The notes beneath the pieces are model-generated. The model had not been told where the DNA came from. It made no database searches and saw nothing but the letters and a program-made list of their open reading frames with translations. Positions 47,230-58,972 of a stretch of DNA of 64,000 nucleotides are shown one piece after another. This stretch comes from Tetraselmis striata (Eukaryota > Chlorophyta > Chlorodendrophyceae > Chlorodendrales > Chlorodendraceae). The position numbers and the translations under genes are program-made. Location: assembly GCA_006384855.1 (NCBI GenBank), contig VCJN01000091.1, forward strand, positions 18,006 to 82,005, written 5' to 3'. Within the stretch, counting starts at the first letter, position 1. Each line of letters begins with the position of its first letter.

Positions 47230-47302
47230 TGTAAGGATACTGCGCAAAACGCACCAGGCACTGGGTACCCACATGGGGATTTGTGTGGTACATATCCTTA
47301 CA
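47230..47302 (-). repeat. LTR copy (5' LTR on minus strand)
   Basis: 73 bp, identical to 46994-47066; candidate primer-binding site begins at 47227 and runs leftward. Confidence 0.92.
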
Positions 47303-47680
47303 GCAGTGTACACGGCCAAATCAATTCAATCTAAAATATGGGGGTTGTAGCCAGGCACTCCTACCCAACATACCCCTATATTAGGATTGGCGCCACGCGC
47401 TTCGATTGCGCGTGAGCACGGACCCTACCCAATGTAGGGTTTGCCATTTATTTTGAAGCGTAGTGTATGTTTTGTCGCTAGAGCGAGTGACTCCCTGGTA
47501 CTGGCGGACAGTGGCGGTCGTTGCTCGAAGTAGGGCGACGTTCAAAATTGACGACAGCAAGTCGTCGTTTACAGGTAATCCTTTATTACTGCTAGCGACC
47601 GCCTTCCCGGTCATTCTGGCTGGCTTTTCACCCCTGAAACCATCACAATTTCCCGCCACGAGTCGGCAGCTACGACTTGC

Positions 47681-50600
47681 ATGCCAGCGAGATCCTGGCG
47701 AGCTGCGCTGCAGCTGCTGCTGCCTGCCCGGCTATCCTGCGTCCGACAGCTGTGGGCTGCGGAGCAAGGCGAGACTCTCAGCTGCGACTCCAGCATGACG
47801 CAGCTCCGCGGCGTCACTACTACGAGCACAAATAGTCGGCTCCCGGGGCGACCTCAGGGCGCTATGGGCGCCTACCTGCGCCTGATCAGCATCACGGACA
47901 CCTACACCCTTCACAACTTCCCACACGTCGTCCAGGTTTGGCCCACGGCGCCCCTTGTCAACCCCGTACCGTCTGCGCCCGGTGTACCGCACCGCTTCCT
48001 ACCCAACACCTTCCCGCAGCTCGCTGTTCCCCGTATAGTGCCCAAGCCGCGCAGTTAAGCGCCACTCCACTGATGGTAGGCTGTACGGGAGGCGCGAGAG
48101 GTGGCAGCTCGGGACCCAGAAGGCTGCGTGCTGGCCACTACCCACAGCGGCGACATCGTGTCGCCCACACCGCTGACCAGCCTGGACTTTGGTACGCTCC
48201 CTTTCCACAGCCATCCCACAGCCAACGTTCCACGCCTTGTGCATCTGTTCGGATTACCAGGCACGACGGACCTCAGCAGTCTCACACTGTCATGTTTTGC
48301 TCAGGGCTACCTGCGTTTGTGTCTTCTTCTTTAGCCTCCCTCACCAGGCGCCCCATCGGTTGCCACAATGAAAATTTTGTTGTAAAGTTGCCACCCAAGG
48401 GCAATCTTCCTACCAGGAACCAGGGCAGTATTGGGACAGGTCGCTCTGTGCTGTCTTGTAAGAAGGTTGCTGACGCAGCGTGGTTCCTCCGAGCAGGCAA
48501 GTCGATGATTGAGGGGCTCAATAGGGTGCAGATTGACTACGCCTGCCTGGGTAACCACGAGTTTGATCTCACGATTGGTGTCCTCCAAAAGCGAATCCAC
48601 GAATTTCAGGTAATCGCGGAGAGCAAGCTCAGTAATTACCCAACCCCTGTGCGACCGAGCCTGAGGTACTGCTTGTGAGGACGAAGCTCTCAACGCGACG
48701 CGTGCCTTGCTGCAGGGGACCTGGCTGAACTCCAACATCACGGACCCGTGCTTCACAGGCGCCAATGGCAAGACGCTTCCTACGTATGACATTATCAATG
48801 TTGGCCGGCGCAAGGTGAGATTGGGAGGTTTGTTGGCGGCTCTCCATTGGCTCACTGCACGAGGAGTGGGAAAATGCAGGCAAGCGCAATGCCCTAAGGG
48901 TGGCATTGCCTGGGTCAGGTGGCCATTGGCGGCTTTTGCACAACGCAGTCAGATATCTACCCGCCCGGGACGCTCCGCAGCGTGGTGCCTGTCAACCAAT
49001 CAGTGTTTCAGACATGGGAACAGGTACGGCGTGTTAATGCCGCGGGGGGGGGGGGGGGGGGGGGGGCGCACGCCAATGTGAGCAAAATTGCGGTGTCAAC
49101 ACAGCGGCAATGCTGGCGCAGGCAATCCTGGAGGATGCAGAGGCGATGGTCCCGCTGACACACCAGAGCATCGATGAGGATCGCGCGCTCATAGCTGCGT
49201 TGCACAAGGACCCTCGAACCAGAGGCCGCATGCCGATCATCCTAGGCGGTCATGAACACGAAGTCTACGAGGTATGCCCCCTTCCCCTTCCCCTGCAATG
49301 CAATTTTGTCCCAGGTCTGGCACTGCTCCCATACTTAATTCCCGCGCGATCCCCTCCCCACTTTCCTCCCTACAGGTGGCAGAGGAGGGCGGCACCATCC
49401 TCAAAGTGGGACAAGATGCGGAAACACTGGGTGTGGTGGACCTCTGGTGGGACGCTGCGGGCTGCCTTTGCAGCGGCTACCAGCTGATCGAGGCGTCGGC
49501 TTTTGCACGGGAGCCGACCTGCGACGCATTTGTGGCGCGGAAGGAGGAGACGCTGGGGAGCATGCGCGGCGTAACCATCACGCATCTGGGCGAGCCTATG
49601 TCGTCCAGGGGCACGCGGCAGAAGGTGGGACTGCTCTGCGGATTAACTCACAGCTGAGCAGGACGCTTATTGATTCGCTGTAACCATTGTGCAGCCCGTG
49701 CTGCTGTTGCGCCATCTGCCGGACAAACTCGGATTATTTATACGGCTGTCGACGCAGCTATCGGAACCCTTATCATCATAAGCCTCGGATTGGGCTTGCA
49801 TCTAACCTATAAGAGTATTCGCTACAGTTCCGTCTACGTTTGACCTCTGACAGGTAGGTCAGGTTCTTATTCGCAGTGTCCTTGTAACCGGGTTGGCACT
49901 CGTAAATGCTCTGCGCGGTGATATTGTGACTTACGGGTGTGGGGAGAGAAAGCAGACTTCGAATATAATTCTGCAATGACCAGGCCAAGCGGTGTCTCCC
50001 GGATTTTGTCGTGGCCTGATTACCTCGATCATACAGAGAAGGGGATGAAGGATGTATGCAGTGCAGCTTTTGACGTCCCGCCTGGCTGGTTGCACGCGCT
50101 GCAGCCAGAGAAGATTGCACGCCTCCTGTGTACGAAAATCAAGCATAGCGTGCCGGGCGCGGACATCTGCATCCTGCAGGGCGGCTGCGTACGTGGCAAA
50201 GCAGACTACGCTCCCGGCTCCTTCACGTACGGCGATCTCATGAACGAGCTGCCTTTCGAGACGGAGATCTGCGTGGTTCGGTTACCAGGCTCTGTGATTG
50301 CGCAGTCTGTGGCCAATAGCCGCAGCCGCCCTGACACGGAGGTGCCAACCTTCCTGCACGTCGACGAGGATGCGGAGTTTGAGGCCTTCCCCTCTCTAGC
50401 CTGCCGCAGCATCAATGGACAGCCGTTCGACCCTGAGGCGCTGTACACCGTAGCAATCTACCGCGTGCTGGTGGCGGGCATGAATGAGGTGCAGCCGCTC
50501 CTATCGCATGTGCAGACCAGCGGCATGCGCGTGCCCGACTTGGAGGAGGCCCTCCCTGCCAAGCAGCTGGTCATGGAGACCTGCATGAAGGAGGAGTGGT

Positions 50601-50872
50601 GGCGCCTGCTGGGGCTGCCGCCGTCTGCCAAGGCGTGCTCGTACGGGCACGCGCACCTGGAGGAGGCCGTGATGCGCTCGTTTGCCGAGATGGACATCAA
50701 CGGTGACGGGCAGGTGGACTTGGGTGACCTGACTGCCTACCTAGCCACAGCACCAACACACTACACAGACAGCGGCCAGGTGTGTGAGCAGCTGCTGTCC
50801 TGGCTCATCTCTACTCTGGATCAGGATCAAAACGGCTGCCTCAGCCTGGAGGACCTCAGGTATGTGTTGTGA
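47681..50872 (+). CDS. 5'-nucleotidase-type metallophosphoesterase with C-terminal EF-hands
   Basis: Exons: 47681-47935, 48080-48191, 48497-48609, 48716-48814, 48919-49023, 49122-49271, 49376-49624, then about 50105-50872 (its 5' edge is uncertain and a further small exon may lie in 49625-50104). Phases close for the first seven. Dimetal motifs in order: ITDTYTLHNFPH (N-terminal strand, normally NDVYELxN), HSGDIVSP (107-114), LGNHEFD (140-146), THQ (241-243) and GGHEHE (270-275). The C-terminal substrate domain has LQGGCVRGKADY and FTYGDLMNELPFE, family signatures. Two EF-hand loops follow, DINGDGQVDLGDL and DQDQNGCLSLEDL, implying calcium control. It probably hydrolyses nucleotides or related phosphates. 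A donor-like CAG|GTATGT at 50860 suggests either the stop at 50870 or one more exon. Confidence 0.82.
49045..49068 (+). repeat. Poly-G run in a metallophosphoesterase intron
   Basis: About 23 G on the sense strand, 20 nt after the 5' splice site at 49024. Confidence 0.9.
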
Positions 50873-52875
50873 CCACCGTAAATACCCCCTTCCCACCCCC
50901 AACACACGCATCCAGACCCAGCGCGCCGACAGAGTTGTTGGCGCTTATAGTATTACACATGCTGTGTGTTGTCCATCATTATATGACATTCTACTATTCT
51001 CTATCAGAACCTCCAGAACACACGCAAGACGCAGTCAAAATAGATAATCCGCGAGAAAGTCTCGCACATTTATTCGATACAGGCGCTGTGCGGAAATCCG
51101 ACAACACGCTGAGCCCGTTTCCCGACACCCCCGTGCAGGAGCATCATCGTACACTGAAAGCACACTTCCAGCAACCCCTTCATTAGCAGGCGAGGATGAG
51201 TCTGCCGCGGTGCCTGTGCAGGGCACCCGGTGCGGTAACAGTGAACCAGTAGGTCAGGAAAGACCTGTCATTGCACGGAGGCGCAGGTAGCGTAGCCAGC
51301 CTCGGCAATCCCCCCAAATAAATTAATCACGATTCCAATGTCAATCGATGGCTCTGCTATGATTGCCAGCAATCAATCCCGGCAATTGCCCGCCCTGATT
51401 GCTGTGCAGTAACTATCTAGTATACGGAGCAGCTGCATGGCGCGAGCCTCCCTGGCCCGCCCTGTTCACCTCGTCAGGTCCTGCCACACACAGCAGTCTG
51501 TATGAACTCTTCACTCCACCCCACTGAGGCTTGCTCCAGCTGACGTGCTTAAAGCAGCGCAAGCACAGTCGGCCCAAACCGTTGTGTGTTGTGGGCTCCG
51601 TACCATCACTGCCTGGCCCAGTTACTGTTTGATGATAATCGGATTTTCCATGTTAACGGTAACTACCTATGGGCGGTAACTACGTAAATTACCCCATTCT
51701 TGTTCATTCAACTCATTTTGTCATCCATGACGCTTTTTCTTCGTTCTTTCTCGGGCATGCCGAATTTAGGTATGGAACCAGAGGTCACATTGTATCACGT
51801 CACGGACATGATAGACTATGTGCGGCATATATACAGTACACATGCATTTTAGAGTGTGTGCCATGCACACGCACTACGCAGGCAGTTGCGATACTACTAC
51901 AGGATACTGCGGCACGCAGCGAGTTGGAAAGAACACAACAACTCCTTGCTAGAGGTTACGAGCGTTCGCTCTTCCCGGATTCTCGTTTAGAGGCCGTGCC
52001 ACAGTATGGAAACATCTATCGATGTTCATGATGGCGTGCTGTAGTGTCAAGGCCAGTCTTACCCAGTTAGGCTGTTAGGTCTTGCGCGAGCGCGGTCGTT
52101 GCAGTCGAGCTCGGCATGCGGGGAGTCTTACTCAGTACCGACGACCTCAGCGGCAGCTCGTAAGGCGAAGCAGTCGTCGCATCGAACGTAGGCGCTGGTA
52201 TGTAATATGAAGTAACTTGACAGTTGAATCAGCGATGCGTCGATTTTTCGGAACATTTTAAAAGAACGGGTTCTACATCACTGGCCTACAGTTCCATGAG
52301 TTGCATTGCCAGCGCTTTGAAGTACCAGAGTTTTTTTTCCATTAATACCAGCAGCGAGTAGCGAGTACCAGTATCTCTCAACCGTGAGATCGCAATCGGA
52401 CGGCTGTGTAATTAAGGACCGTGGGTGGGTGGGCGGGTGGGTGGGTGGATTATAGTACTTAGTAGTACATGCCAGTAGATAAGCGCTTCAGTCATGCACC
52501 TATAGGCCCGATCCGCTGCACTATACGGGTACCCGTACGGCAATAAATCTCACCGCCGATGAAAAATCGACGCTTCGCTGGATTAATAATGGGAAATAAT
52601 GTTATATGTACACCGCTCCACATAAGTATGCTGGGGTTGCAAATTCAGTCGACATCATGCCCATATTGCACGGCATCTTTGGGGCCGTGTGTGCGCGTGC
52701 ATGCGTGTTGCTCAGGGTCGTTGAGCTTTGGGGAAATGTTGTGATGATAGCACGGCAATAGACTCGACATATTGGCGCGTGGTAGTTGTTGCAATCAACA
52801 CAACATTTTTAAAGCAAAAGCAGATGTTGTGCCTCAAAGCGCTAGCGCTTTTATAAAACCACAAATTGGCTCAGT
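50873..52875. other. Intergenic region upstream of the two-gene element
   Basis: No gene recognised on either strand. A GGGT/GGGC repeat occupies about 52423-52448. From about 52540 the sequence becomes AT-rich; the left end of the element must lie somewhere here, but I found no terminal repeat or target duplication by eye. Confidence 0.4.
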
Positions 52876-55800
52876 ATGTGCACGGATGAAGAGATCTTCG
52901 GCACAGAGGAAGAACAGAGGCAACGGGCGGCGGAGAAGCGTCAGCAAGCTCTCGACATCACCGGCACTCCCGGACCCGAGAGGAAGACAAAGCTGATGAC
53001 GGTCGCCTCTTACGACGACTTCTTTGACGAGAGGGACGGGTCCCAAGAAGATGACTCCTACAGCGACTTTACCTCAAGGAGCTGGACTATCCACTGGTTC
53101 AAGAACGCAAGTGCTGAGGTCGAGATCTATTTGTACATCGAATTGCACAAGGCGAGCCTGCTGACTGGCAAGGACTTTTTCGATGATCCGAAGGGGCCAC
53201 TTCTCGCGTGTATCGGAAAGATCAAGGACGTCGAGCTGGACTCGGCCGGAAACTACGAGGTGAGTAAAGCTTATATGATGTCTGAATTCGTGTCAATGTC
53301 GTGTTTCAATAAGTATTTATATTCTTGTGCTTGTTACCGCAGATATCTCTTGAACCTTATCGCTTGACAGTGCACAAGGAGTTCAGGATCGATGTCAGCT
53401 TTGAGAGGTTGCTCCTCCACGCGATCCAGCCGCCACTCTCCTTCCAACCGCGGTTCCAGTCTTACTACGCATGGACTTTGGTCGAGCGCAATGTGCTGGC
53501 GCAGGCGCTGACAGGTTTCGCGTCGGGTCAGATTGACATCGATGACTTGGCCAACATTGACAAGGATTTTTAAGAACGCGCTTCCATACGTCAACACGTT
53601 GGCCGTCCCGCCGGCCTTGAATGGCTTCCACAACACCGGTGCCGTCGACTGGATCTCTTACGGCCACCTCAGAGTCGAGATTGCTGATCCAGAGGTGAAG
53701 ACATCTCACGGTGGCGACATCAACACGTTATACGCCGACAGAGTCAACCTCGTGGTCAACAAGGATACGGGGCTGCCTTACATTTTCAGCTTCATATCCG
53801 ATAAGTTCGTCGCTCCGCCGCCGGAATTTGAATTCCGTTCCCCAAAGCTGCAAGACTGCAATATGGTGGCGCAAAGCTACAAGGTAAAAGCCTATCGCGA
53901 CCTGTTGTACCTATCCGGATCAGATATGTGTAGTTACATATAAATCAATACACAATGCAACTTACTGACATCCATTTCTTGCATTTGTTATTCAGAGAAA
54001 TCCTTCCCTGTCCGCCGAGAATTTCTCGGTGTCCTTTCCAGTAGTCCCTAAACAAGATTTTTTCTCCGATGAGTACGAGCCCCTCGCTCAGACCATGGCC
54101 AACTTCAAGGAGCTAGTCGCAGCACACGAAGGCGGGGAGAACCCGAGGTTGGCGGATTCAAATTCCTACAAGCCAGAGATCGACGTCATCGTCGAGTTTC
54201 TTCGCGCCCACGCCGCGCGTCAAGCCAACATCGACGGCAGCCACAGACGGGAGGCGAAGCGCATGGTGAAAGAAAACTACCCGGAAATCTACAACGCCAA
54301 CAAAGGCATCCACCTCACGTCGACTAAGATGTACATCGGCCTCTCGCCGGAAGTCTGCCGCTACATGTCTATGAAGCTCAACGAGGCGGGTCACACCGTC
54401 GTGGGAGACACGTCGATGCACAAACTCCTGGTGAGTGACCCATTCTCCCAAATTACTATTTAGCTAACCGTGGCAGCAAATAGGCGTAAAGTGTGACAAA
54501 AGTCGTTCTGTCGTTAGCGGGTTAAAAATATGTCACAGTGGGACGAAACGGTTTGTCATCAGCGGGACGAAACGGTCTGTCATCAGTGGGACGAAACGGT
54601 CTGTCATCAGTGGGACGAAACGTTCTGTCATCAGCGGGACGAAACGGTTTGTCATCAGCGGGACGAAACGGTTGGTCATCAGCGGGACGAAACGTTCTGT
54701 CATCAGTGGGACGAAACGGTTTGTCATCAGTGGGACGAAAGGGTTTGTCATCAGTGGGACGAAACGGTCTGTCATCAGTGGGACGAAACGGTTTGTGATC
54801 AGCGGGATGAAACGGTCTGTCATCAGCGGGACGAAACGTTCTGTCATCAGTGGGACGAATCGTTCTGTCATCAGCGGGACGAAATGTTCTGTCATCAGCG
54901 GGACGAAACGGTTTGTCATCGAGGTACAAGCGTTAGGAATTTTGAAATCGGTGCAATTGTTTCTGCAGAACCTTCGCAGATGTTTCGAGAGCTGGTATGC
55001 AGAACAGGATGCAAATCGCCCCGGCTTTAGGGCACTTCCGCAAATCAGGGTAGTGAAGGAGTTCAAGAAGTCTGAAGTTCTTCAAGTTGAACTTGAGAAG
55101 ATCGGCATCAAAGATGAGAAGAGCAGCGAGTTCTCAAATTTGATTGACCTCTGCTCGCGCCCACAACGGTGAGCTGCGTACATGATGAAAATTTATCGTG
55201 TTGTTAATGCTGCTAGATTCTGACAAATGATTTGCGCAGTGTTTTTGAGCCCCTTGAGCAGATTTCTGAAGCCTTCCGGCATGTGGACCTCGGGGTTCGA
55301 GGAAGGGACGAAGCCACAACCAAACTCGGAGACCTATTGGTGTACTACGAGCAAGAACTCAAACGAGTCAAGCGCCTCAATTCCGGCAGGCAACTCACCC
55401 AGAAGGAAGTGAGCAAGGTTTACGAAGCAATTCGGAAGCCTATCAATGCAATCCTCGATAATAAGAAGTACGGCTTCGGCAAAGACAGAGCTCACTTCCG
55501 AGTCGCACTCATGGAGGTAAGTTGTGACCGACCCCAGTGTCTATCACATGGAATACTATCATTCCTTTCTCCGTACTGAAGTTTGTTTTTCGACCCAGGA
55601 TGTCGGCTTTGGACCCCATGCGCCCTGGCTAGACGAGCCGTCTCTTGCCAAGCAGAGCGACAGCGCGGATCTCCCTGTGGGCCAGATGTACCTGGTGGTT
55701 GGACTGCTCATCCAAGGCGAGCACAGTGTGACCCCGAGCCTCTACGAGCTGGTGGATGACATAAAGCATGCCGGCGACAATGGCCCCATGGCTGTTACGC

Positions 55801-57753
55801 ACACCAACGCGGAGTGGCTCGCGATGATTGAGACCTGGAGGTTTCGCGATCTCTTGCGTCGAGCAAGCATCAAGCTCATGAATGTCATTGACACGGCCAA
55901 GGGCAGGGAGACAATCCAACTGCTGACGCCGGACGAACCGGCCAGGAATTGGGGGAAATATCTCTCGGACCACATCATCGATTGGGATGTGCAAGACAAA
56001 GTGTCGGATGAGCAAGCGGCCGCTCGCCTTGACGCCATCACCAAGTTCCGAGCCAATGTTGATGACCTCGGCCCAACAGGCTTCCCCAGAAAGTTCCAGG
56101 ATTTGTTCAAAGGTGCTCATCGCTCCGGTCCGTTGATGGTCTTGCTGACCCCTCCTGCCAGATGGGGGGACATGAAATCCGCCGATTGTCTCACACCACT
56201 ACCGGTTCGAGAGCATATCGCGGCCACCAACACCACCATCAGGAGTGAGGCGTATCGCATCAAGAATCAGATGCCGGACTTGGTCATCTCCTTCTTCACA
56301 GAGTTTGCTCTTCTGGCATGTTCGCCGGAGCTTATCGCGGCTTCCGCTCCGAATGTTTCTAATGAGCTGTGGATATCGATGAAGGTAACTAAGATCTTGT
56401 GCAACCACAAATGCTCTTCTGAATTTTCGTTGTGAGCTATTAACCCGAATCTGTTTTCTAACACACACAGGCCGAGGAACTTCCGGTGATGCCCAAGGGA
56501 GAAGGGGTCGACAAGGATGACAAGGTGTGGTTGAACACGGAGCTTTGCAAGACTTGCATTGTGGAGGGGAACTTCAAGGCTCCCGCGACAAAACAATTCG
56601 TCGCGGACGCCATGTCGGCAGTTCGTGCCAAAAAGGCAACAGTCTTCATTGCCGACGCGCTTTTCGGAGCTGGTTCGCACACATGGGACTCGAAGGATGC
56701 TGCGTGGGGTACGGACGACTTCAACGACGTGTTTGCTTTCGCCAGGCAAGACAACCCCCACAACCCCGGTGCGTACTAGATGACTGTGCTTTCATTTATC
56801 TCATTCCCGATTTACCCCCGCGCAGGCAGTTGAATATCCTGACTGGATCTTCTGACGTCCACACTGCTCTCGATGGGTGCCATTTCTTCATTCACCTCTC
56901 GGACCAGCAACTTGGATCCGCAATCACAGCCGTTCAAAAACAAGCTGAGGACCTCATCTATCACGTCCTGACTTGGGCCAAGGATTGCGGGATGAAGATG
57001 GGCAGCTCTCTGCGTCACGACGCTGAGTACTACCTCTACGTCAGGAAGCCCCCGCCAAGCATCATAGCTGACAACATCCGTTTCGATGATCCCCGAAGGT
57101 GAGATTCGATCCGTGGAAAATAGCCGGCTTGTATTTATTTACTCGCTAAGCCGGTTGTGCCTTTCCAGGTTCTCTACATCCATCATATTGGGTCACTTCA
57201 AAGACAGTTCGAAATTGAAGGACGAGAACAGACAGACGGTGAACAAGTACCAAAAGCCTATCGCTCTCTTCGCCAAGCACCTTAAGATGGCGGCAACAGA
57301 CGGGACAACAATCGTCGACGTCACAGCCGGAACCGGGACAACCGCGGTGCGTGAGGGGTGCAACCCGGGTGAGTGTCTTAATGGGATCAACATAAAAAAA
57401 TTAACGCCTTGTGCGGTTTGCCACGCCTTTGCCAGGTCGCTGCGGCCTTTTCCGTGTGGTGGGACCATATGGATCATACCTACTCGTTCACACACAGGAA
57501 CTTGAAGATTATCCTCATTGACAACCAGAAGACGCAAATCGCCGGGATGAAGTCCAGGATGACCTCATGGTTCAAAGAGAAGCCATGGGACGAGACTCAA
57601 CAACTGCGTCCAACTGACTTCGAGAAGTGGCCGGGTCTACCCCATCCAATGACCGTGTCAGAGGAGTTCTCAGAGCGTCTTGAGGCAGCGAAGAAGAGGC
57701 GAGAGGCGGCAGAGCGCCGAGGAGATTATGTGATCGAAGATGATGATACGTAG
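52876..57753 (+). CDS. Mobile-element protein A with permuted DNA-methyltransferase-like C-terminus (one frameshift)
   Basis: Ten exons: 52876-53259, 53343-53883, 53996-54430, 54969-55168, 55240-55516, 55599-56384, 56471-56772, 56826-57098, 57169-57346, 57436-57753. Phases close except exon 2, which carries one extra base, most simply a fifth T at 53567-53571; without it the product is about 1,230 aa. Residues 1-870 are charged, mostly helical and match nothing I know. From about 930 the order is FIADALFGAGSHTWD (motif IV position, where active enzymes have DPPY/G), a helix-rich middle with EYYLYVRK, N-KYQKP (about 1092) and VDVTAGTGTTA (motif I, S-adenosylmethionine loop, 1115-1125). Motif IV before motif I is the permuted beta-class order of amino-methyltransferases. 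The degenerate motif IV argues against normal catalysis. The tail is Lys/Arg/Glu-rich. Lies 1.2 kb upstream of gene B, same strand. Confidence 0.7.
54531..54920 (+). repeat. 24-bp minisatellite array 1 (intron of gene A)
   Basis: About 16 head-to-tail units with core GTCATCAGYGGGACGAAACG, varying at one or two positions. The array fills most of the 54431-54968 intron. Because 24 is a multiple of three it is open in several frames on both strands (DETVCHQR-type translations), which are not evidence of protein. Confidence 0.95.
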
Positions 57754-57783
57754 TACAATTCCGCAAAATTAGCCGCTCATATG

Positions 57784-57960
57784 TTTTGTCCCGGCTTTGA
57801 CAGAGGTTCAGCCCCGGACGGCACAAACTACTTGTAGCCATCACGGCCCCCGCCCCTATTTTTGTCCCAGTTTGGACAGAGTTTCAGCCCCCGACGGCGC
57901 AAACTACTTGTAACCATCTCGTTTCCTTCACTCTTTTGATTTGTCCCTGCTTGGACGGAA
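57784..57960 (+). repeat. Duplicated TTTTGTCCC...GGACA motifs after gene A
   Basis: A ~60-bp stretch (TTTTGTCCC, then TTTCAGCCC..GACGGC.CAAACTACTTGTA.CCATC) occurs twice, at about 57784-57843 and 57860-57920, and a third partial copy of the TTTGTCCC-N6-GGAC motif lies at 57939-57960. Confidence 0.85.
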
Positions 57961-58076
57961 TTGGTTTCCCCGACTTGGCACAAAATGAACCAACCGGCAT
58001 TCATATTAGCTTTCAATCCCACTGCTGCCCCCAAACCCTAATTTAGACCTAACCACAATGCACCGCGTGCCTCGGG

Positions 58077-58099
58077 GCAAAATAGGTTACATTACTGTT
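58077..58099 (+). repeat. 23-bp word shared by the 3' flanks of genes A and B
   Basis: GCAAAATAGGTTACATTACT and three more bases; the copy at 63109-63131 differs at one position. The two copies lie 324 and 270 bp beyond the stops of genes A and B. Confidence 0.8.
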
Positions 58100-58119
58100 C
58101 CGATTACTGTTTCTATTCC

Positions 58120-58357
58120 CACTCGTCTGCCTACACCTCGAGCGGTCCTAGATTACACCGCTTCTACAGGGAACCCTAACCGAACTCGCTAGATCAGGCC
58201 GCATCACGCGTCGAGCAGGCAGGCGGCTACTGTACGCTGCCACTCGTCTGCCTACACCTCGAGTGGTCCTAGATTACACCGCTTCTACAGTGAACCCTAA
58301 CCGAACTCGCTAGATCTGGCCGTATCACGCGTCGAGCAGGCAGGCAGCTACTGCACG
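58120..58357. repeat. Tandem duplication of about 120 bp
   Basis: 58120-58240 and 58241-58357 are near-identical (CACTCGTCTGCCTACACCTC ... GCGTCGAGCAGGCAGGC), differing at a handful of positions. It adjoins the donor site of the small minus-strand exon at 58372. Confidence 0.9.
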
Positions 58358-58371
58358 CGCGCGCAACTCAC

Positions 58372-58432
58372 CTGGGGTGGCGTCGTCCTTGTCTTCCTTG
58401 TCCTTGGCAGGCTCGTTCTTCTTCGGCGCCAT
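58372..58432 (-). CDS. Orphan first exon on the minus strand
   Basis: ATG at 58432 opens MAPKKNEPAKDKEDKDDATP and runs 61 nt into a good donor (CAG|GTGAGT at 58371). The upstream minus-strand sequence is CT-rich with ACC-CGC words, like a highly expressed host 5' UTR. The Lys/Asp-rich start resembles the N-terminus of small basic housekeeping proteins such as some ribosomal proteins, but 20 residues cannot identify it. The intron would enter the tandem duplication, and no second exon is visible before gene A. It may be a host gene split by element insertion. Confidence 0.45.
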
Positions 58433-58972
58433 TCTGGCGGTAGGTAGGTTGACGCGGTAGATGAGCGGGTTTCTTGGTGGGAAGCGGTGAGGGAGAGGTG
58501 GAAATGACGTGGTTTCTGTCTGCCGCCGCTCTGACCCCTGCTGGACAAACGGCGCGCGTGCGCACACTATAGTGTACCTCGTCGTCGTCATCAGGTTCAT
58601 GTATTTTGCACCGCGACGAATATACAAGGCTAACTACTGCGACTATATATTACTATTACTGGAAGATAAAATATTCCCTACTCGAGAGTCATAACGGTAC
58701 GAGAGTACAGTGGCGTGGCAATAATATTCCTTCATGGGATGATATATTCCTTGGATTGGATTCGGGTGTACTTACTAGTATAGAACTATTTCCGACAAAC
58801 GAAAGAAGCACGAAATAACACGGTATTTGAGTCATCAATTATTTTGACCAGTACCTGGATATTATGCACCCCGGTCAACGGCCCGTCCGAGAACGGTCAT
58901 CGGCCGTCACTCTTCCTCACCACAGATCACAGTCCTTCAACCCCCGCCCCCCACCCACTCGCCCCGCGCTGC

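Larger units (their letters stand above)
46989..47307 (-). mobile_element. TRIM-like miniature LTR element with 5-bp target duplication
   Basis: Two identical 73-bp direct repeats, 46994-47066 and 47230-47302, each starting TG and ending CA with inverted ends TGTAAGGATA/TATCCTTACA. The unit is flanked by GCAGT on both sides (46989-46993 and 47303-47307), a 5-bp target-site duplication. Read on the minus strand, the 5' LTR is followed after 2 nt by TGGTGCTTCTACGCACGC, a candidate primer-binding site (TGG pairs with tRNA CCA), and the 3' LTR is preceded directly by TGGGGGGGGTGGAG, a polypurine tract. The 163-bp interior encodes nothing. Total 309 bp. This is the full architecture of a terminal-repeat retrotransposon in miniature, mobilised in trans by an autonomous LTR element. 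Confidence 0.9.

Noticed and set aside
47170..47230. tRNA or tRNA-derived SINE (GGTTCGATCCC B-box-like on the minus strand, followed by GAGAACCA)
   Set aside because: The T-loop is one base short, the stem fails to pair fully and no A-box or cloverleaf is seen; the TRIM primer-site explanation fits better.
54531..54920. CRISPR-like array
   Set aside because: Units are contiguous with no unique spacers, and the context is a eukaryotic intron.
54530..55066. Long open frames on both strands made of DETVCHQR / FVPLMTNR repeats
   Set aside because: They are translations of a 24-bp minisatellite whose length is a multiple of three; splice phases place it in an intron.
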